Source: Streptomyces camponoticapitis (lineage in GTDB: Bacteria; Actinomycetota; Actinomycetes; Streptomycetales; Streptomycetaceae). Taken from it: a stretch of DNA of 64,000 nt. Shown here piece by piece: positions 36,812-45,043 of the stretch. The translations under genes were made by a program, and so were the position numbers. The stretch lies in the NCBI RefSeq assembly GCF_014646115.1, contig NZ_BMMV01000005.1, positions 62,001 to 126,000 of the forward strand, read 5' to 3'. The stretch's first letter is position 1. Each line of letters starts with the position of its first letter. Below the pieces are notes generated by a model, which saw only the letters and a program-made list of their open reading frames with translations, searched no databases and was not told the origin of the DNA.

Positions 36812-37942
36812 ATGGACGACCGCTGGAGCGGTACCGGCGGCCCGGGAGGTCCGGGAAACGCGTTCGGCCCCGCCGACGCCCCTGGCCCCGGCTACGGACA
36901 GGGCCCTCCCGGCTTCGGTCCTCCGGGCTACGGCCCACCCGGTTTCGGCCCGCCCGAGCCGTTCGCGCCGCCTGGACCGGACGGCCGCGCGGCCCGCCGG
37001 TACCTGGGCGCGTACGTCGCCTCCGGCATCCTGCTGATCGTCTTCGCGTGTGTTCTCGGCGCCTGGATCGCGGACACGGCGGTCAGCAGGCACGCCGACG
37101 CGGACGGGCTCCTCGAGAGCCTCGTCATGAACGACCCGGCCCGGCCGCTGCTCGTGTTCACCGCCCACGAATGGGCCTTCGCCGTCGCCCTGATCGTCGT
37201 CGGCATCGCCGCCCTCGCCCGCCGCCGCCTCGCACGCGGCGCCGCGCTGCTCCTCGCGTTCCTGCTCCTCGGCGTCGGCGTCCGCCAGATCAGCGGCCTG
37301 GCGAGGACCGAGTACCGCGACGTCATCTCCGCCACCGAGCACGGCACGCTGATCGTGCTCACCTACGTGTTCGCCTTCCTCGCCGCGGCGGCCGTGATCA
37401 CACTGATGCTGGTCGCCCGCGAGCGCGACCTGCCGCGCGAGCCCGTGACCGCCGGCCGTCGCGCGGCGGGCGTCCTGCTGATCCTCATCGGCGCTCTGCA
37501 GGGATTCTGGTACGCGCGCAATCTGCGGGAGTACAACGACGCCGTCGCGCCGGGCGGCGGCCGGGGCGCGTTCTCCGAGTGGTGGCACAAGGTGCTCAAC
37601 ATCAACGCCCGTGGCGGATACGGCACTTCGGCCGGTTTCACCTTCTACCACAGCGCGCTCATCGCGGCGTTCCTGGTCGTCGGTGTCCTGCTGCTGCGCG
37701 ACACCCCGGCGGCCCGCGGGGCGGCGCTCGCGCTGCTCGGCATCTCCGCCTACCTCCAGCTGCGCGACCTCGCGGGTATCCAGTACGACCGGCTCTCCGA
37801 GTACTACCGGGACACCACCGTCGGCTGGAGCCTGACCAGCTCCTTCGCGGCAGCCGTGGCGATCCTCGTCGCCATCGCGCTGACGCGCCGTCCCCCACGC
37901 CCGCACGTCCCACCGCCGTACCCGACGGCGCCGCTGCCCTAG
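36812..37942 (+). CDS. Polytopic membrane protein with Gly/Pro-rich N-terminus, unknown function
   Basis: A 376-residue protein starting MDDRWSGTGGPGG. The first 65 residues are Gly/Pro/Phe-rich repeats (GPPGFGPPGYGPPGFGPP), followed by about seven or eight hydrophobic helices from residue 72 (YLGAYVASGILLIVFACVLGAWI). No known family was recognised; no catalytic or transport motif is visible. ATG 36812 has gggggacag upstream. The stop TAG lies in a CTAG followed by accctgtccggcggatc, possibly one end of another dispersed repeat. Confidence 0.75.
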   Translation: MDDRWSGTGGPGGPGNAFGPADAPGPGYGQGPPGFGPPGYGPPGFGPPEPFAPPGPDGRAARRYLGAYVASGILLIVFACVLGAWIADTAVSRHADADGLLESLVMNDPARPLLVFTAHEWAFAVALIVVGIAALARRRLARGAALLLAFLLLGVGVRQISGLARTEYRDVISATEHGTLIVLTYVFAFLAAAAVITLMLVARERDLPREPVTAGRRAAGVLLILIGALQGFWYARNLREYNDAVAPGGGRGAFSEWWHKVLNINARGGYGTSAGFTFYHSALIAAFLVVGVLLLRDTPAARGAALALLGISAYLQLRDLAGIQYDRLSEYYRDTTVGWSLTSSFAAAVAILVAIALTRRPPRPHVPPPYPTAPLP

Positions 37943-37975
37943 ACCCTGTCCGGCGGATCTGCGGGGCCCCGGAGG

Positions 37976-38482
37976 TCAGCCGGCCAGATGACGGACCTGC
38001 CGCCACAGCCCCGGATCCGCGGCGCCCACCCGACGGCGGAACGCACGTGAGTCCACTCTCCGCAACTCGTCCGTCTCCAAGTAGCTCCGCCGTCCCTCCG
38101 CGTCGCCCACCACCTCGGGCGGCAGCGGAATCACGCCGGGGCGCTCCTCATGGGACTTACTGGTGATCTTCGCGACCAGCACCGTACGGCCCCGTACCGA
38201 GAGCACCAGACAGGGCCGGTCCTTCTCTCCGGTCCCGTCCTCGTACGGCACCATCGCCCACCAGATCTCGCCCGGCTTCGGCCCCCGGCCGCCGGCCCCG
38301 CCCCCGGCCTTCGTCCCCGGCCTCGTCCCGGCGCGCCCGCCCGCGGGCCGGCGGTCCGTACGGCCCGGCGGTCGCGAACGCCCGCGCGGAGGTCTCGGGC
38401 TCCTGCCCCGTCCGTCCACGACCGTGGCGACCATCGCCAGCACCACCACGACGATCAGAGCCACCCACCAGGACGTGTCCAT
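37976..38482 (-). CDS. Membrane-anchored PemK/MazF-like protein
   Basis: A 168-residue protein. A single N-terminal helix (WWVALIVVVVLAMVATVV, residues 5-22) is followed by a roughly 45-residue Arg/Pro/Gly-rich linker and then a PemK/MazF-like barrel: PKPGEIWWAMVPYEDGTGEKDRPCLVLS, TVLVAKITSKS and ESDEL-like YLETDELRRVD. The fold is that of type II toxin endoribonucleases, but no antitoxin gene is next to it and it is tethered to the membrane, so toxin activity should not be assumed. It is convergent with the preceding membrane-protein gene. Confidence 0.8.
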   Translation of the reverse strand: MDTSWWVALIVVVVLAMVATVVDGRGRSPRPPRGRSRPPGRTDRRPAGGRAGTRPGTKAGGGAGGRGPKPGEIWWAMVPYEDGTGEKDRPCLVLSVRGRTVLVAKITSKSHEERPGVIPLPPEVVGDAEGRRSYLETDELRRVDSRAFRRRVGAADPGLWRQVRHLAG

Positions 38483-38693
38483 GCCCCAGACCGTACCGCC
38501 GCCGCCCCGCCAGGGCGCCGTGCGGTCCGCGGCCCGTCACCTGGCGGCGGGGTCCGCCCGAACCGGTGACAGCGCAGGTGAGTTCCCCCACAACAGGCCG
38601 GTGTGGAGGAGCGACCAGCGCTTTGGCGCCTTACGCTCGACAGACCGAACGACCCCCGTCGCCCCCCTTCCACGCCACGGAGGTTCACGCTCC

Positions 38694-39446
38694 ATGAAGC
38701 TCACCGTCGTCGGCTGCTCGGGCTCCTTCCCCTCCGTGGGATCGGCCTGCTCCAGCTACCTCGTAGAGGCCGACGGCTTCCGGCTGCTCCTCGACATGGG
38801 CAACGGTGCCCTCGGCGAGTTGCAGCGTCACAGCGGTCTCTACGACCTCGACGCCATCTTCCTCAGCCATCTGCACGCCGACCACTGCATCGACATGTGC
38901 GGCTACTTCGTCGTCCGCTACTACCGCCACGACGGCGGACGCTGCGACACCATCCCCGTCTACGGCCCCGACGGCACCGAACAGCGCCTGACCACCGCGC
39001 ACGCCGACACCCCGACGGACAAGTCCATGAGCGAGGTCTTCGACTTCCACACGCTCAAGCCGGGCTCCTTCGAGATCGGGCCCTTCTCGGTCCGTACGGA
39101 GAAGGTCGCCCACCCCGTCGACACCTTCGGCATCCGCGTCGAGCACGACGGCAGGTCGCTCACCTACTCCGGCGACACGGGCGTCAGCGAGGCCCTGGTG
39201 GAGCTGGCCCACGACACGGATCTGTTCCTCTGCGAAGCCGCGTTCACCTACGGCAAGGAGGACATCCCCGGCCTCCACCTCAACGGGCGCGAGGCCGGCG
39301 AGCACGCCGCCCGCGCGGGCGCGCGCAGACTCGTCCTCACGCACATCCCCCCGTGGACCGACGCCGAGCGGAACTTGAACGACGCGCGGGCGGTGTACGA
39401 CGGACCGGCCGAACTCGCCACGCCTGGCGCGGTGTACGAGATCTGA
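38694..39446 (+). CDS. Metallo-beta-lactamase-fold hydrolase
   Basis: A 250-residue hydrolase with the metal-binding motif SHLHADHCID (HxHxDH) near residue 60, a third His in VAHPVDTFGIRV, Asp in YSGDTG, and a final His in LVLTHIPPW. This is the RNase Z/arylsulfatase-like MBL subgroup. The substrate is unknown. It could be an RNA-processing or phosphodiesterase relative. ATG 38694 is preceded by acggagg. It ends at a very long shared hairpin terminator. Confidence 0.88.
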   Translation: MKLTVVGCSGSFPSVGSACSSYLVEADGFRLLLDMGNGALGELQRHSGLYDLDAIFLSHLHADHCIDMCGYFVVRYYRHDGGRCDTIPVYGPDGTEQRLTTAHADTPTDKSMSEVFDFHTLKPGSFEIGPFSVRTEKVAHPVDTFGIRVEHDGRSLTYSGDTGVSEALVELAHDTDLFLCEAAFTYGKEDIPGLHLNGREAGEHAARAGARRLVLTHIPPWTDAERNLNDARAVYDGPAELATPGAVYEI

Positions 39447-39461
39447 ACGCCGAAGTGCCGC

Positions 39462-39535
39462 CCTCCGACACGTGAACGCGACGGTGCCCCCGGCCGGGAA
39501 GGGCCGGGGGCACCGTCGCGTTCGTGTGTCGGAGG
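39462..39535. terminator. Long bidirectional hairpin terminator between MBL hydrolase and nagE2
   Basis: A perfect 22-bp stem (39474-39495 with 39502-39523, 6-nt loop) extended by ten further pairs (39462-39471 with 39526-39535) across a 2x2 internal loop. It separates two convergent genes and reaches within 3 bp of the nagE2 stop. Confidence 0.85.
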
Positions 39536-39538
39536 AGG

Positions 39539-40801
39539 CTACTTGGCCTCGGCCTTCTGGAGTTCGGCCAGTTCCTCGTCGCTCTCCCGGCCCGGTGTCG
39601 GCAGGTTGAACTTGACGATGGCGAAGCGGAAGACCGCGTAGTAGACGGCCGCGAAACAGAGGCCGACCAGTGCCAGGCCCCACGGGTTGGTCGCGATCCC
39701 CAGGTTGAGGAAGAAGTCGACGGCGCCGGCCGAGAAGCCGAAGCCGTCCTTCATGCCCAGCCCCCACGTCAGCGCCATGGAGACACCGGTCAGCACGGCG
39801 TGGATCGCGTACAGCACCGGCGCGATGAACATGAAGGTGAACTCGATCGGCTCGGTCACACCGGTGACGAACGCGGTGAGGGCGAGCGAGAACATCATGC
39901 CGCCGACGACCTTGCGGCGCTCGGGGCGGGCGCAGTGGTAGATGGCGAGACAGGCGGCGGGCAGCGCGAACATCATGATGGGGAAGAAGCCGGTCATGAA
40001 CTGTCCGGCCGAGGGGTCACCGGCGAGGAAGCGCGCGATGTCGCCGCTCTTGCCCTCGTACGAACCGGCCTGGAACCACGGGAACGAGTTCAGCAGGTGG
40101 TGCATGCCGATCGGGATCAGCGCGCGGTTCGCGACACCGAAGATGCCGGCGCCCGCCGCGCCCGAGCCGACCAGCCACTCACCGAAGTTGTGCAGACCGG
40201 CGCCGAGGACGGGCCAGATGAGACCGAAGACGACGCCGATGAGCAGACCCGCGAAGGCGGAGAGGATCGGGACGAGACGACGGCCGCCGAAGAAGCCGGC
40301 CCAGTCGGGCAGCTTCGTCCGGTAGAACTTCTGGTAGAGCAGGGCGACCACGATGCCCATCACGACACCGCCGAGGACGCCCGCGTTCACGGGGGCGTCC
40401 GACATGACTATCTTGCCGTCGACCACGCTCGCGACCTGCGGCAGGTTTCCGTCCGTGAAAGTGGCCAGGACCTTCTGGAAGACCAAGTAGCCGGTGACCG
40501 CGGCGAGCGCGGTCGAGCCGTCCGACTTCTTCGCGAAGCCGATGGCTATGCCCACGGCGAAGAGCAGCGGCATGTTGTCGAGGATCGCGCCGCCGCCCGC
40601 GGCCATATAACCGGCGATCTTGGTGATGAAGGTGGGGAACGACTCGCGCCCGAGCATGTCGGGGTTGCCGAGGCGCACCAGAAGAGCACCGGCGGGCAGC
40701 ACGGCGACCGGCAGCATGAGGCTGCGGCCGATGCGCTGCATGACCGACATCACGCCGGAGCCCTTTTTGTTCGCCGCGGGGGCGGCGCTGGCCGTGGACA
40801 T
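39539..40801 (-). CDS. nagE2: PTS N-acetylglucosamine transporter, EIIC subunit
   Basis: A 420-residue permease of the glucose/GlcNAc PTS family. It has VMQRIGRSLMLPVAVLPAGALLVRLG at the start, GIAIGFAKKSDGSTALAAVTGYLVF, GANRALIPIGMHH-like and TGVTEPIEFTFMFIAPVLY (the sugar-binding GITE-type motif). It works with EIIB (nagF) to import and phosphorylate GlcNAc. Naming follows the S. coelicolor order nagE2-nagE1-nagF. ATG 40801 has GGAGGAAG upstream; two DasR boxes lie about 85-115 bp further up. Confidence 0.9.
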   Translation of the reverse strand: MSTASAAPAANKKGSGVMSVMQRIGRSLMLPVAVLPAGALLVRLGNPDMLGRESFPTFITKIAGYMAAGGGAILDNMPLLFAVGIAIGFAKKSDGSTALAAVTGYLVFQKVLATFTDGNLPQVASVVDGKIVMSDAPVNAGVLGGVVMGIVVALLYQKFYRTKLPDWAGFFGGRRLVPILSAFAGLLIGVVFGLIWPVLGAGLHNFGEWLVGSGAAGAGIFGVANRALIPIGMHHLLNSFPWFQAGSYEGKSGDIARFLAGDPSAGQFMTGFFPIMMFALPAACLAIYHCARPERRKVVGGMMFSLALTAFVTGVTEPIEFTFMFIAPVLYAIHAVLTGVSMALTWGLGMKDGFGFSAGAVDFFLNLGIATNPWGLALVGLCFAAVYYAVFRFAIVKFNLPTPGRESDEELAELQKAEAK

Positions 40802-40883
40802 CAACTTCCTCCAGAAGACAAGGCACCGCCGTGAGCAGGGAGAACGGGGAGTGGCGGCGACCCGGGAAACACGGCGCGCGGCC

Positions 40884-40917
40884 ATGTGGTCTACACCTAT
40901 GAGTGGTGTAGACCAGT
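40884..40917 (-). promoter_or_regulatory. Two DasR operators (dre) upstream of nagE2
   Basis: On the minus strand ACTGGTCTACACCACT (40902-40917) matches the dre consensus almost perfectly. A second, weaker copy (TAGGTGTAGACCACAT on the minus strand) occupies 40884-40899. The centres are about 18 bp apart. DasR, a GntR-family repressor released by amino-sugar phosphates, should control nagE2 here. Confidence 0.85.
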
Positions 40918-41024
40918 TGTAGCATGGTGAGGGTTGAATAAGGAACCTTCGTAATCTTTCGATCCGGACTCGGCGCTTCCTGCTGTGAGCGCGTCGCGGA
41001 GGGTGTCCGGCGGGCGCGCGAGAA

Positions 41025-41052
41025 GACCCCCGGACCAGGGGGTCCGGGGGTC
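41025..41052 (-). terminator. Terminator after nagE1
   Basis: A perfect 12-bp GC stem (41025-41036 with 41041-41052) and a 4-nt loop, located 70 bp past the nagE1 stop. It separates nagE1 from the nagE2 promoter, so the two EIIC genes are independent transcripts. Confidence 0.75.
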
Positions 41053-41121
41053 CTCGCGGTGCTGGTCCGACCGGCCCGAAGTGCCGCGCGGCTTACGGGA
41101 GCGGGCGGTGGCCGGCCGCCC

Positions 41122-42402
41122 TCACCTCTCCGTGTTCTCCTTCTCCACTTCCTTCTCCAGCTCCTCCGGCTCCCGCCCCGGAGTCGGGATGTCGAACCTC
41201 GTGATCGTGAACCGGAAGATCACGTAGTAGACGACCGCGAAACAGAGCCCGATGGGGATGATCAGCCAAGGCTTCGTGTCCAGATGCCAGTTGACGACAT
41301 AGTCGATCAGTCCGGCCGAGAAGCTGAAGCCCGCGTGCACCCCCAGCGCCCAGGTGATCGCCAACGACGCACCCGTCAGCAGCGCGTGCAGCCCGTACAG
41401 CAGCGGCGCGGCGAACATGAACGAGAACTCCAGCGGCTCCGTCACGCCGGTCAGGAACGACGTCAGCGCGACCGAGACCATCAGCCCCGTCACCTGTTTC
41501 CGCCGCTCCGGCCGCGCGCAGTGCGCGATCGCGAGCGCGGCGGCCGGCAGACCGAACATCATGATCGGGAAGAAGCCCGACATGAACTGTCCCGCCGACG
41601 GGTCCTGGGCGAAGAACCGTGTCAGGTCGCCCTGCACGACCGTCCCGTCCTTGGTCGTGAACTCGCCTGCCTGGAACCAGAAGAAGGTGTTCAGGAACTG
41701 GTGCATGCCGATCGGGATCAACAGCCGGTTCGCGACACCGAAGATGCCCGCGCCCCACGCGCCCAGATCGATCAGCGACTTCGCGAACGACGTCAGTCCG
41801 TCACCCACCGGCTGCCACAGCAGCCCGAACGCCACTCCGAGGATCACCCCGAGGAACGCCATCTGGATCGGCACCAGGCGGCGGCCGTTGAAGAAGCCGA
41901 GCCAGTCCACCAGCCTCGTACGGTGAAAACGCTGCCAGACCACCGCGGTGAGCAGACCGATCAGAATGCCGCCGAGCACACCCGGGTTCTGCGGGTTGCC
42001 CTCCGGCAGTTCGTCGGTGACCGTGCCGTCGGCGGGGAACGCCACCAGTACGTTGTGGTAGACGATGAAGCCCACGACGGCGGCGAGCGCGGTCGATCCG
42101 TCGGCCTTCTTGGCGAAGCCGATCGCGACGCCGATGCAGAAGAGCAGCGGCAGACCGAAGCTCCCGTCCAGGATGGCGTTGCCGCCCTGGAGGAAGACCT
42201 TGGTCGTCTTGTCCCAGAAGGCGCCGTGCAGATACGCGTCGAAGAGATTGCCCAGGCTGACCAGCAGGCCCGCCGCGGGCAGGACGGCCACCGGGAGTTG
42301 GAGGCTGCGCCCGACTTTCTGGAGCCCCTGGAAGAGGCTGTTCCACCACCGTCGCCGGGGCGCCGGGGGGAGGGCCGACGCGTCCGCACCCGTCGAACTC
42401 AT
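41122..42402 (-). CDS. nagE1: PTS N-acetylglucosamine transporter, EIIC subunit (second copy)
   Basis: A 426-residue EIIC paralogue of nagE2: LQKVGRSLQLPVAVLPAAGLLVSLG, GVAIGFAKKADGSTALAAVVGFIVY, VANRLLIPIGMHQF and TGVTEPLEFSFMFAAPLLYG. It ends with an acidic/basic tail (EPEELEKEVEKENTER). ATG 42402 follows GGGAGGACG. A dre site lies 20-36 bp upstream. It is divergent from nagF, giving a shared regulatory region. The two EIIC genes probably arose by duplication. Confidence 0.9.
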   Translation of the reverse strand: MSSTGADASALPPAPRRRWWNSLFQGLQKVGRSLQLPVAVLPAAGLLVSLGNLFDAYLHGAFWDKTTKVFLQGGNAILDGSFGLPLLFCIGVAIGFAKKADGSTALAAVVGFIVYHNVLVAFPADGTVTDELPEGNPQNPGVLGGILIGLLTAVVWQRFHRTRLVDWLGFFNGRRLVPIQMAFLGVILGVAFGLLWQPVGDGLTSFAKSLIDLGAWGAGIFGVANRLLIPIGMHQFLNTFFWFQAGEFTTKDGTVVQGDLTRFFAQDPSAGQFMSGFFPIMMFGLPAAALAIAHCARPERRKQVTGLMVSVALTSFLTGVTEPLEFSFMFAAPLLYGLHALLTGASLAITWALGVHAGFSFSAGLIDYVVNWHLDTKPWLIIPIGLCFAVVYYVIFRFTITRFDIPTPGREPEELEKEVEKENTER

Positions 42403-42420
42403 CAGCGTCCTCCCGTGGCA

Positions 42421-42438
42421 CAGTGGTGTAGACCAGCT
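42421..42438. promoter_or_regulatory. DasR operator (dre) between nagE1 and nagF
   Basis: cagtggtgtagaccagct on the plus strand, a close match to dre. It lies 19 bp upstream of the nagE1 start, consistent with blocking transcription or early elongation. A second half-like site (taccactggtgacc, about 42473-42486) is nearer to nagF. Confidence 0.8.
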
Positions 42439-42605
42439 GCGATACGCTCCCGAGGCCGGGCCCCGGAGGGCGTACCACTGGTGACCGTTATCTTTCGGTA
42501 TGGGTCGGTCACCCGCCCGCGAAGATGGGCCAACTGTGCGTTACCGTGAAAAATCGGATCCACGGTGTACCGGGACACCACCCCTTGGACAGCAGGGAGC
42601 AGGAC

Positions 42606-42839
42606 ATGGCCAGCAAGGCTGAGAAGATCGTCGCCGGGCTCGGCGGAATCGAGAACATCGAAGAGGTCGAGGGCTGCATCACCCGCCTCCGTACCGAGGT
42701 CGTGGACCCGGGCAAGGTCGACGAGGTCGCTCTGAAGGCCGCCGGCGCGCACGGGGTCGTCAAGATGGGCACCGCGATCCAGGTCGTCATCGGCACGGAC
42801 GCCGACCCGATCGCCGCCGACATCGAGGACATGATGTGA
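42606..42839 (+). CDS. nagF: PTS glucose/GlcNAc EIIB subunit
   Basis: A 77-residue EIIB domain that passes phosphate from EIIA to GlcNAc through Cys24 (EEVEGCITRLRTEV). KMGTAIQVVIGTDADPIAADI completes the family pattern. The start is ATG 42606, with gggagcagga just upstream. An in-frame ATG at 42525 would add 27 residues without a ribosome binding site. It is free-standing and serves both nagE1 and nagE2 EIIC proteins. Confidence 0.93.
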   Translation: MASKAEKIVAGLGGIENIEEVEGCITRLRTEVVDPGKVDEVALKAAGAHGVVKMGTAIQVVIGTDADPIAADIEDMM

Positions 42840-42943
42840 ACTGAGCGATCCGAAGACCCGGCCGTCGAGGGGCCCGATCCGGACAACCTCCGTACGTAGA
42901 GCAGCGAACCGGAACTCGGGTCGGTCCCGTTAGGCTCACACCC

Positions 42944-43681
<738 letters not shown>

Positions 43682-43727
43682 AGAAGCAACCAAGTGCGCC
43701 GGTGCGGCGTCGTTACAGTCGCGACCC

Positions 43728-43755
43728 AGGGCGTACGGACCTGCCTGTACGCCCT
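43728..43755 (+). terminator. Hairpin after rph
   Basis: A 9-bp stem (agggcgtac 43728-43736 with gtacgccct 43747-43755) and a 10-nt loop between rph and the lipoprotein gene. A weak terminator or a 5'-leader hairpin. Confidence 0.4.
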
Positions 43756-43781
43756 TCCGCACCAAGGGAGGGAACCGACCC

Positions 43782-44165
43782 ATGGCCTCGCGCCGACGCA
43801 CCGCGGTGACCATAGCCGCCGTCCTGCTCACGCTCACGGGAACGGCCGGCTGTGGCGCACTCGACAAGGCACTCGACTGTGTCCAGACCGCCGACGCCAT
43901 AGCCACCAGCGTGGACAAGCTCCAGCAGGCGATCTCCACCGCGGCGGACGACCCGACGCAGGCCGAAGAGGCCCTGAACGACATCGACACCGAGCTCGAC
44001 AAGCTCCAGGACAAGACCGACAACGCGGACCTCAGCCAGGCCGTCGAGGACCTCACCACCGGTGTCGGCACCGTCCGCGAGTCCATCCAGAACGGTGACG
44101 CCACCCCCGACCTCACCCCGGTGACGGACGCGGCCACCGAGATCGGCAAGGTCTGCACCCCGTAA
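43782..44165 (+). CDS. Small secreted lipoprotein, helical, unknown function
   Basis: A 127-residue lipoprotein. The signal peptide ends in TGTAGC (lipobox) near residue 24. The mature part is an amphipathic helical bundle (VDKLQQAISTAADDPTQAEEALNDIDTELDKLQDKTD), with one further Cys before and one after it (DCVQ and VCTP) that may pair. No family name recognised. ATG 43782 has aagggaggg upstream. Located between rph and rdgB. Confidence 0.75.
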   Translation: MASRRRTAVTIAAVLLTLTGTAGCGALDKALDCVQTADAIATSVDKLQQAISTAADDPTQAEEALNDIDTELDKLQDKTDNADLSQAVEDLTTGVGTVRESIQNGDATPDLTPVTDAATEIGKVCTP

Positions 44166-44198
44166 CGGACCACCCGGCCACGGGCGGATAATCGGCGC

Positions 44199-44801
44199 AT
44201 GACGCGCCTGATTCTCGCCACCCGCAACGCCGGGAAGATCACCGAACTCCGGGCCATCCTCGCCGACGCCGGTCTCCCGCACGACCTCGTCGGCGCGGAT
44301 GCCTACCCCGACATCCCGGACGTCAAGGAGACCGGCGTCACCTTCGCCGAGAACGCCCTGCTCAAGGCGCACGCCCTGGCACGCGCGACCGGCCACCCGG
44401 CCGTCGCCGACGACTCCGGCCTCTGCGTCGACGTCCTCGGCGGCGCCCCCGGCATCTTCTCGGCCCGCTGGGCCGGCACCCACGGCGACGACCGCGCCAA
44501 CCTCGACCTGCTGCTCGCCCAGCTCTCCGACATCGCACCCCCGCACCGCGCGGCCCACTTCGCCTGCGCGGCGGCCCTCGCGCTCCCGGACGGGACGGAA
44601 CGGGTGGCCGAGGGACGGCTCCACGGCACCCTGCGCCACACCCCGTCGGGCACGGGAGGCTTCGGCTACGACCCGATCCTCCAGCCGGACAACGACACCC
44701 GCACCTGCGCGGAACTGACCCCGGCGGAGAAGAACGCGATCAGCCACCGGGGCAAGGCATTCCGCGCGCTGGTACCGGCGGTGCGGGAGCTGCTGGGCTG
44801 A
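44199..44801 (+). CDS. rdgB: RdgB/HAM1 non-canonical purine NTP pyrophosphatase
   Basis: A 200-residue house-cleaning enzyme that hydrolyses ITP, dITP and XTP. Motifs: LATRNAGKITELRAIL, VTFAENALLKAHALARATGHPAVADDSGLCVD, GIFSARWAG, GFGYDPIL and LTPAEKNAISHRGKAF. Normal length and order. ATG 44199 is the only start that keeps the N-terminal SHR/ATRN region intact. Confidence 0.97.
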   Translation: MTRLILATRNAGKITELRAILADAGLPHDLVGADAYPDIPDVKETGVTFAENALLKAHALARATGHPAVADDSGLCVDVLGGAPGIFSARWAGTHGDDRANLDLLLAQLSDIAPPHRAAHFACAAALALPDGTERVAEGRLHGTLRHTPSGTGGFGYDPILQPDNDTRTCAELTPAEKNAISHRGKAFRALVPAVRELLG

Positions 44802-44850
44802 CATCCGCCTGTCGGGGGACGGCCGCGTACGAGGAACGGCCCGCGCACGA

Positions 44851-44901
44851 AGGACGGCCCGCGCGTCGAGTGCCCAGGGGCTTCGACGCGCGGGCCGTTC
44901 C
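44851..44901. terminator. Terminator between rdgB and tRNA-Leu
   Basis: A strong stem of about 18 bp (ggacggcccgcgcgtcga paired with tcgacgcgcgggccgttcc) and a loop of about 13 nt. An extra copy of the left arm (gaggaacggcccgcgc) lies just upstream at 44831, so alternative pairings are possible. It can terminate rdgB and the convergent tRNA. Confidence 0.65.
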
Positions 44902-44905
44902 TCGG

Positions 44906-44989
44906 TGCGGCGGAAGGGATTCGAACCCTCAAGCCTTTTCACGGGCCACAGATCCTAAGTCTGCTGCGTCGCCACTGCGCCACCGCCGC
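44906..44989 (-). tRNA. tRNA-Leu (anticodon UAG)
   Basis: An 84-nt class II tRNA on the minus strand, CCA not encoded. The acceptor stem GCGGCGG pairs with CCGCCGC, discriminator A. The anticodon loop CTTAGGA gives anticodon UAG (reads CUA). The long variable arm (about gtggcccgtgaaaaggct) and T-loop ggttcgaatcc are clear. CUA is rare in a genome of this composition. Confidence 0.95.
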
Positions 44990-45043
44990 GAGACGCCCGT
45001 ATCCTACCGGCCCGGCGCCGATGGTCGCTCGGCACTTCCCGCC

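Noticed and set aside
42525..42605. N-terminal extension of nagF from ATG 42525
   Set aside because: There is no ribosome binding site for it, whereas gggagcagga directly precedes ATG 42606, which gives the normal EIIB length.
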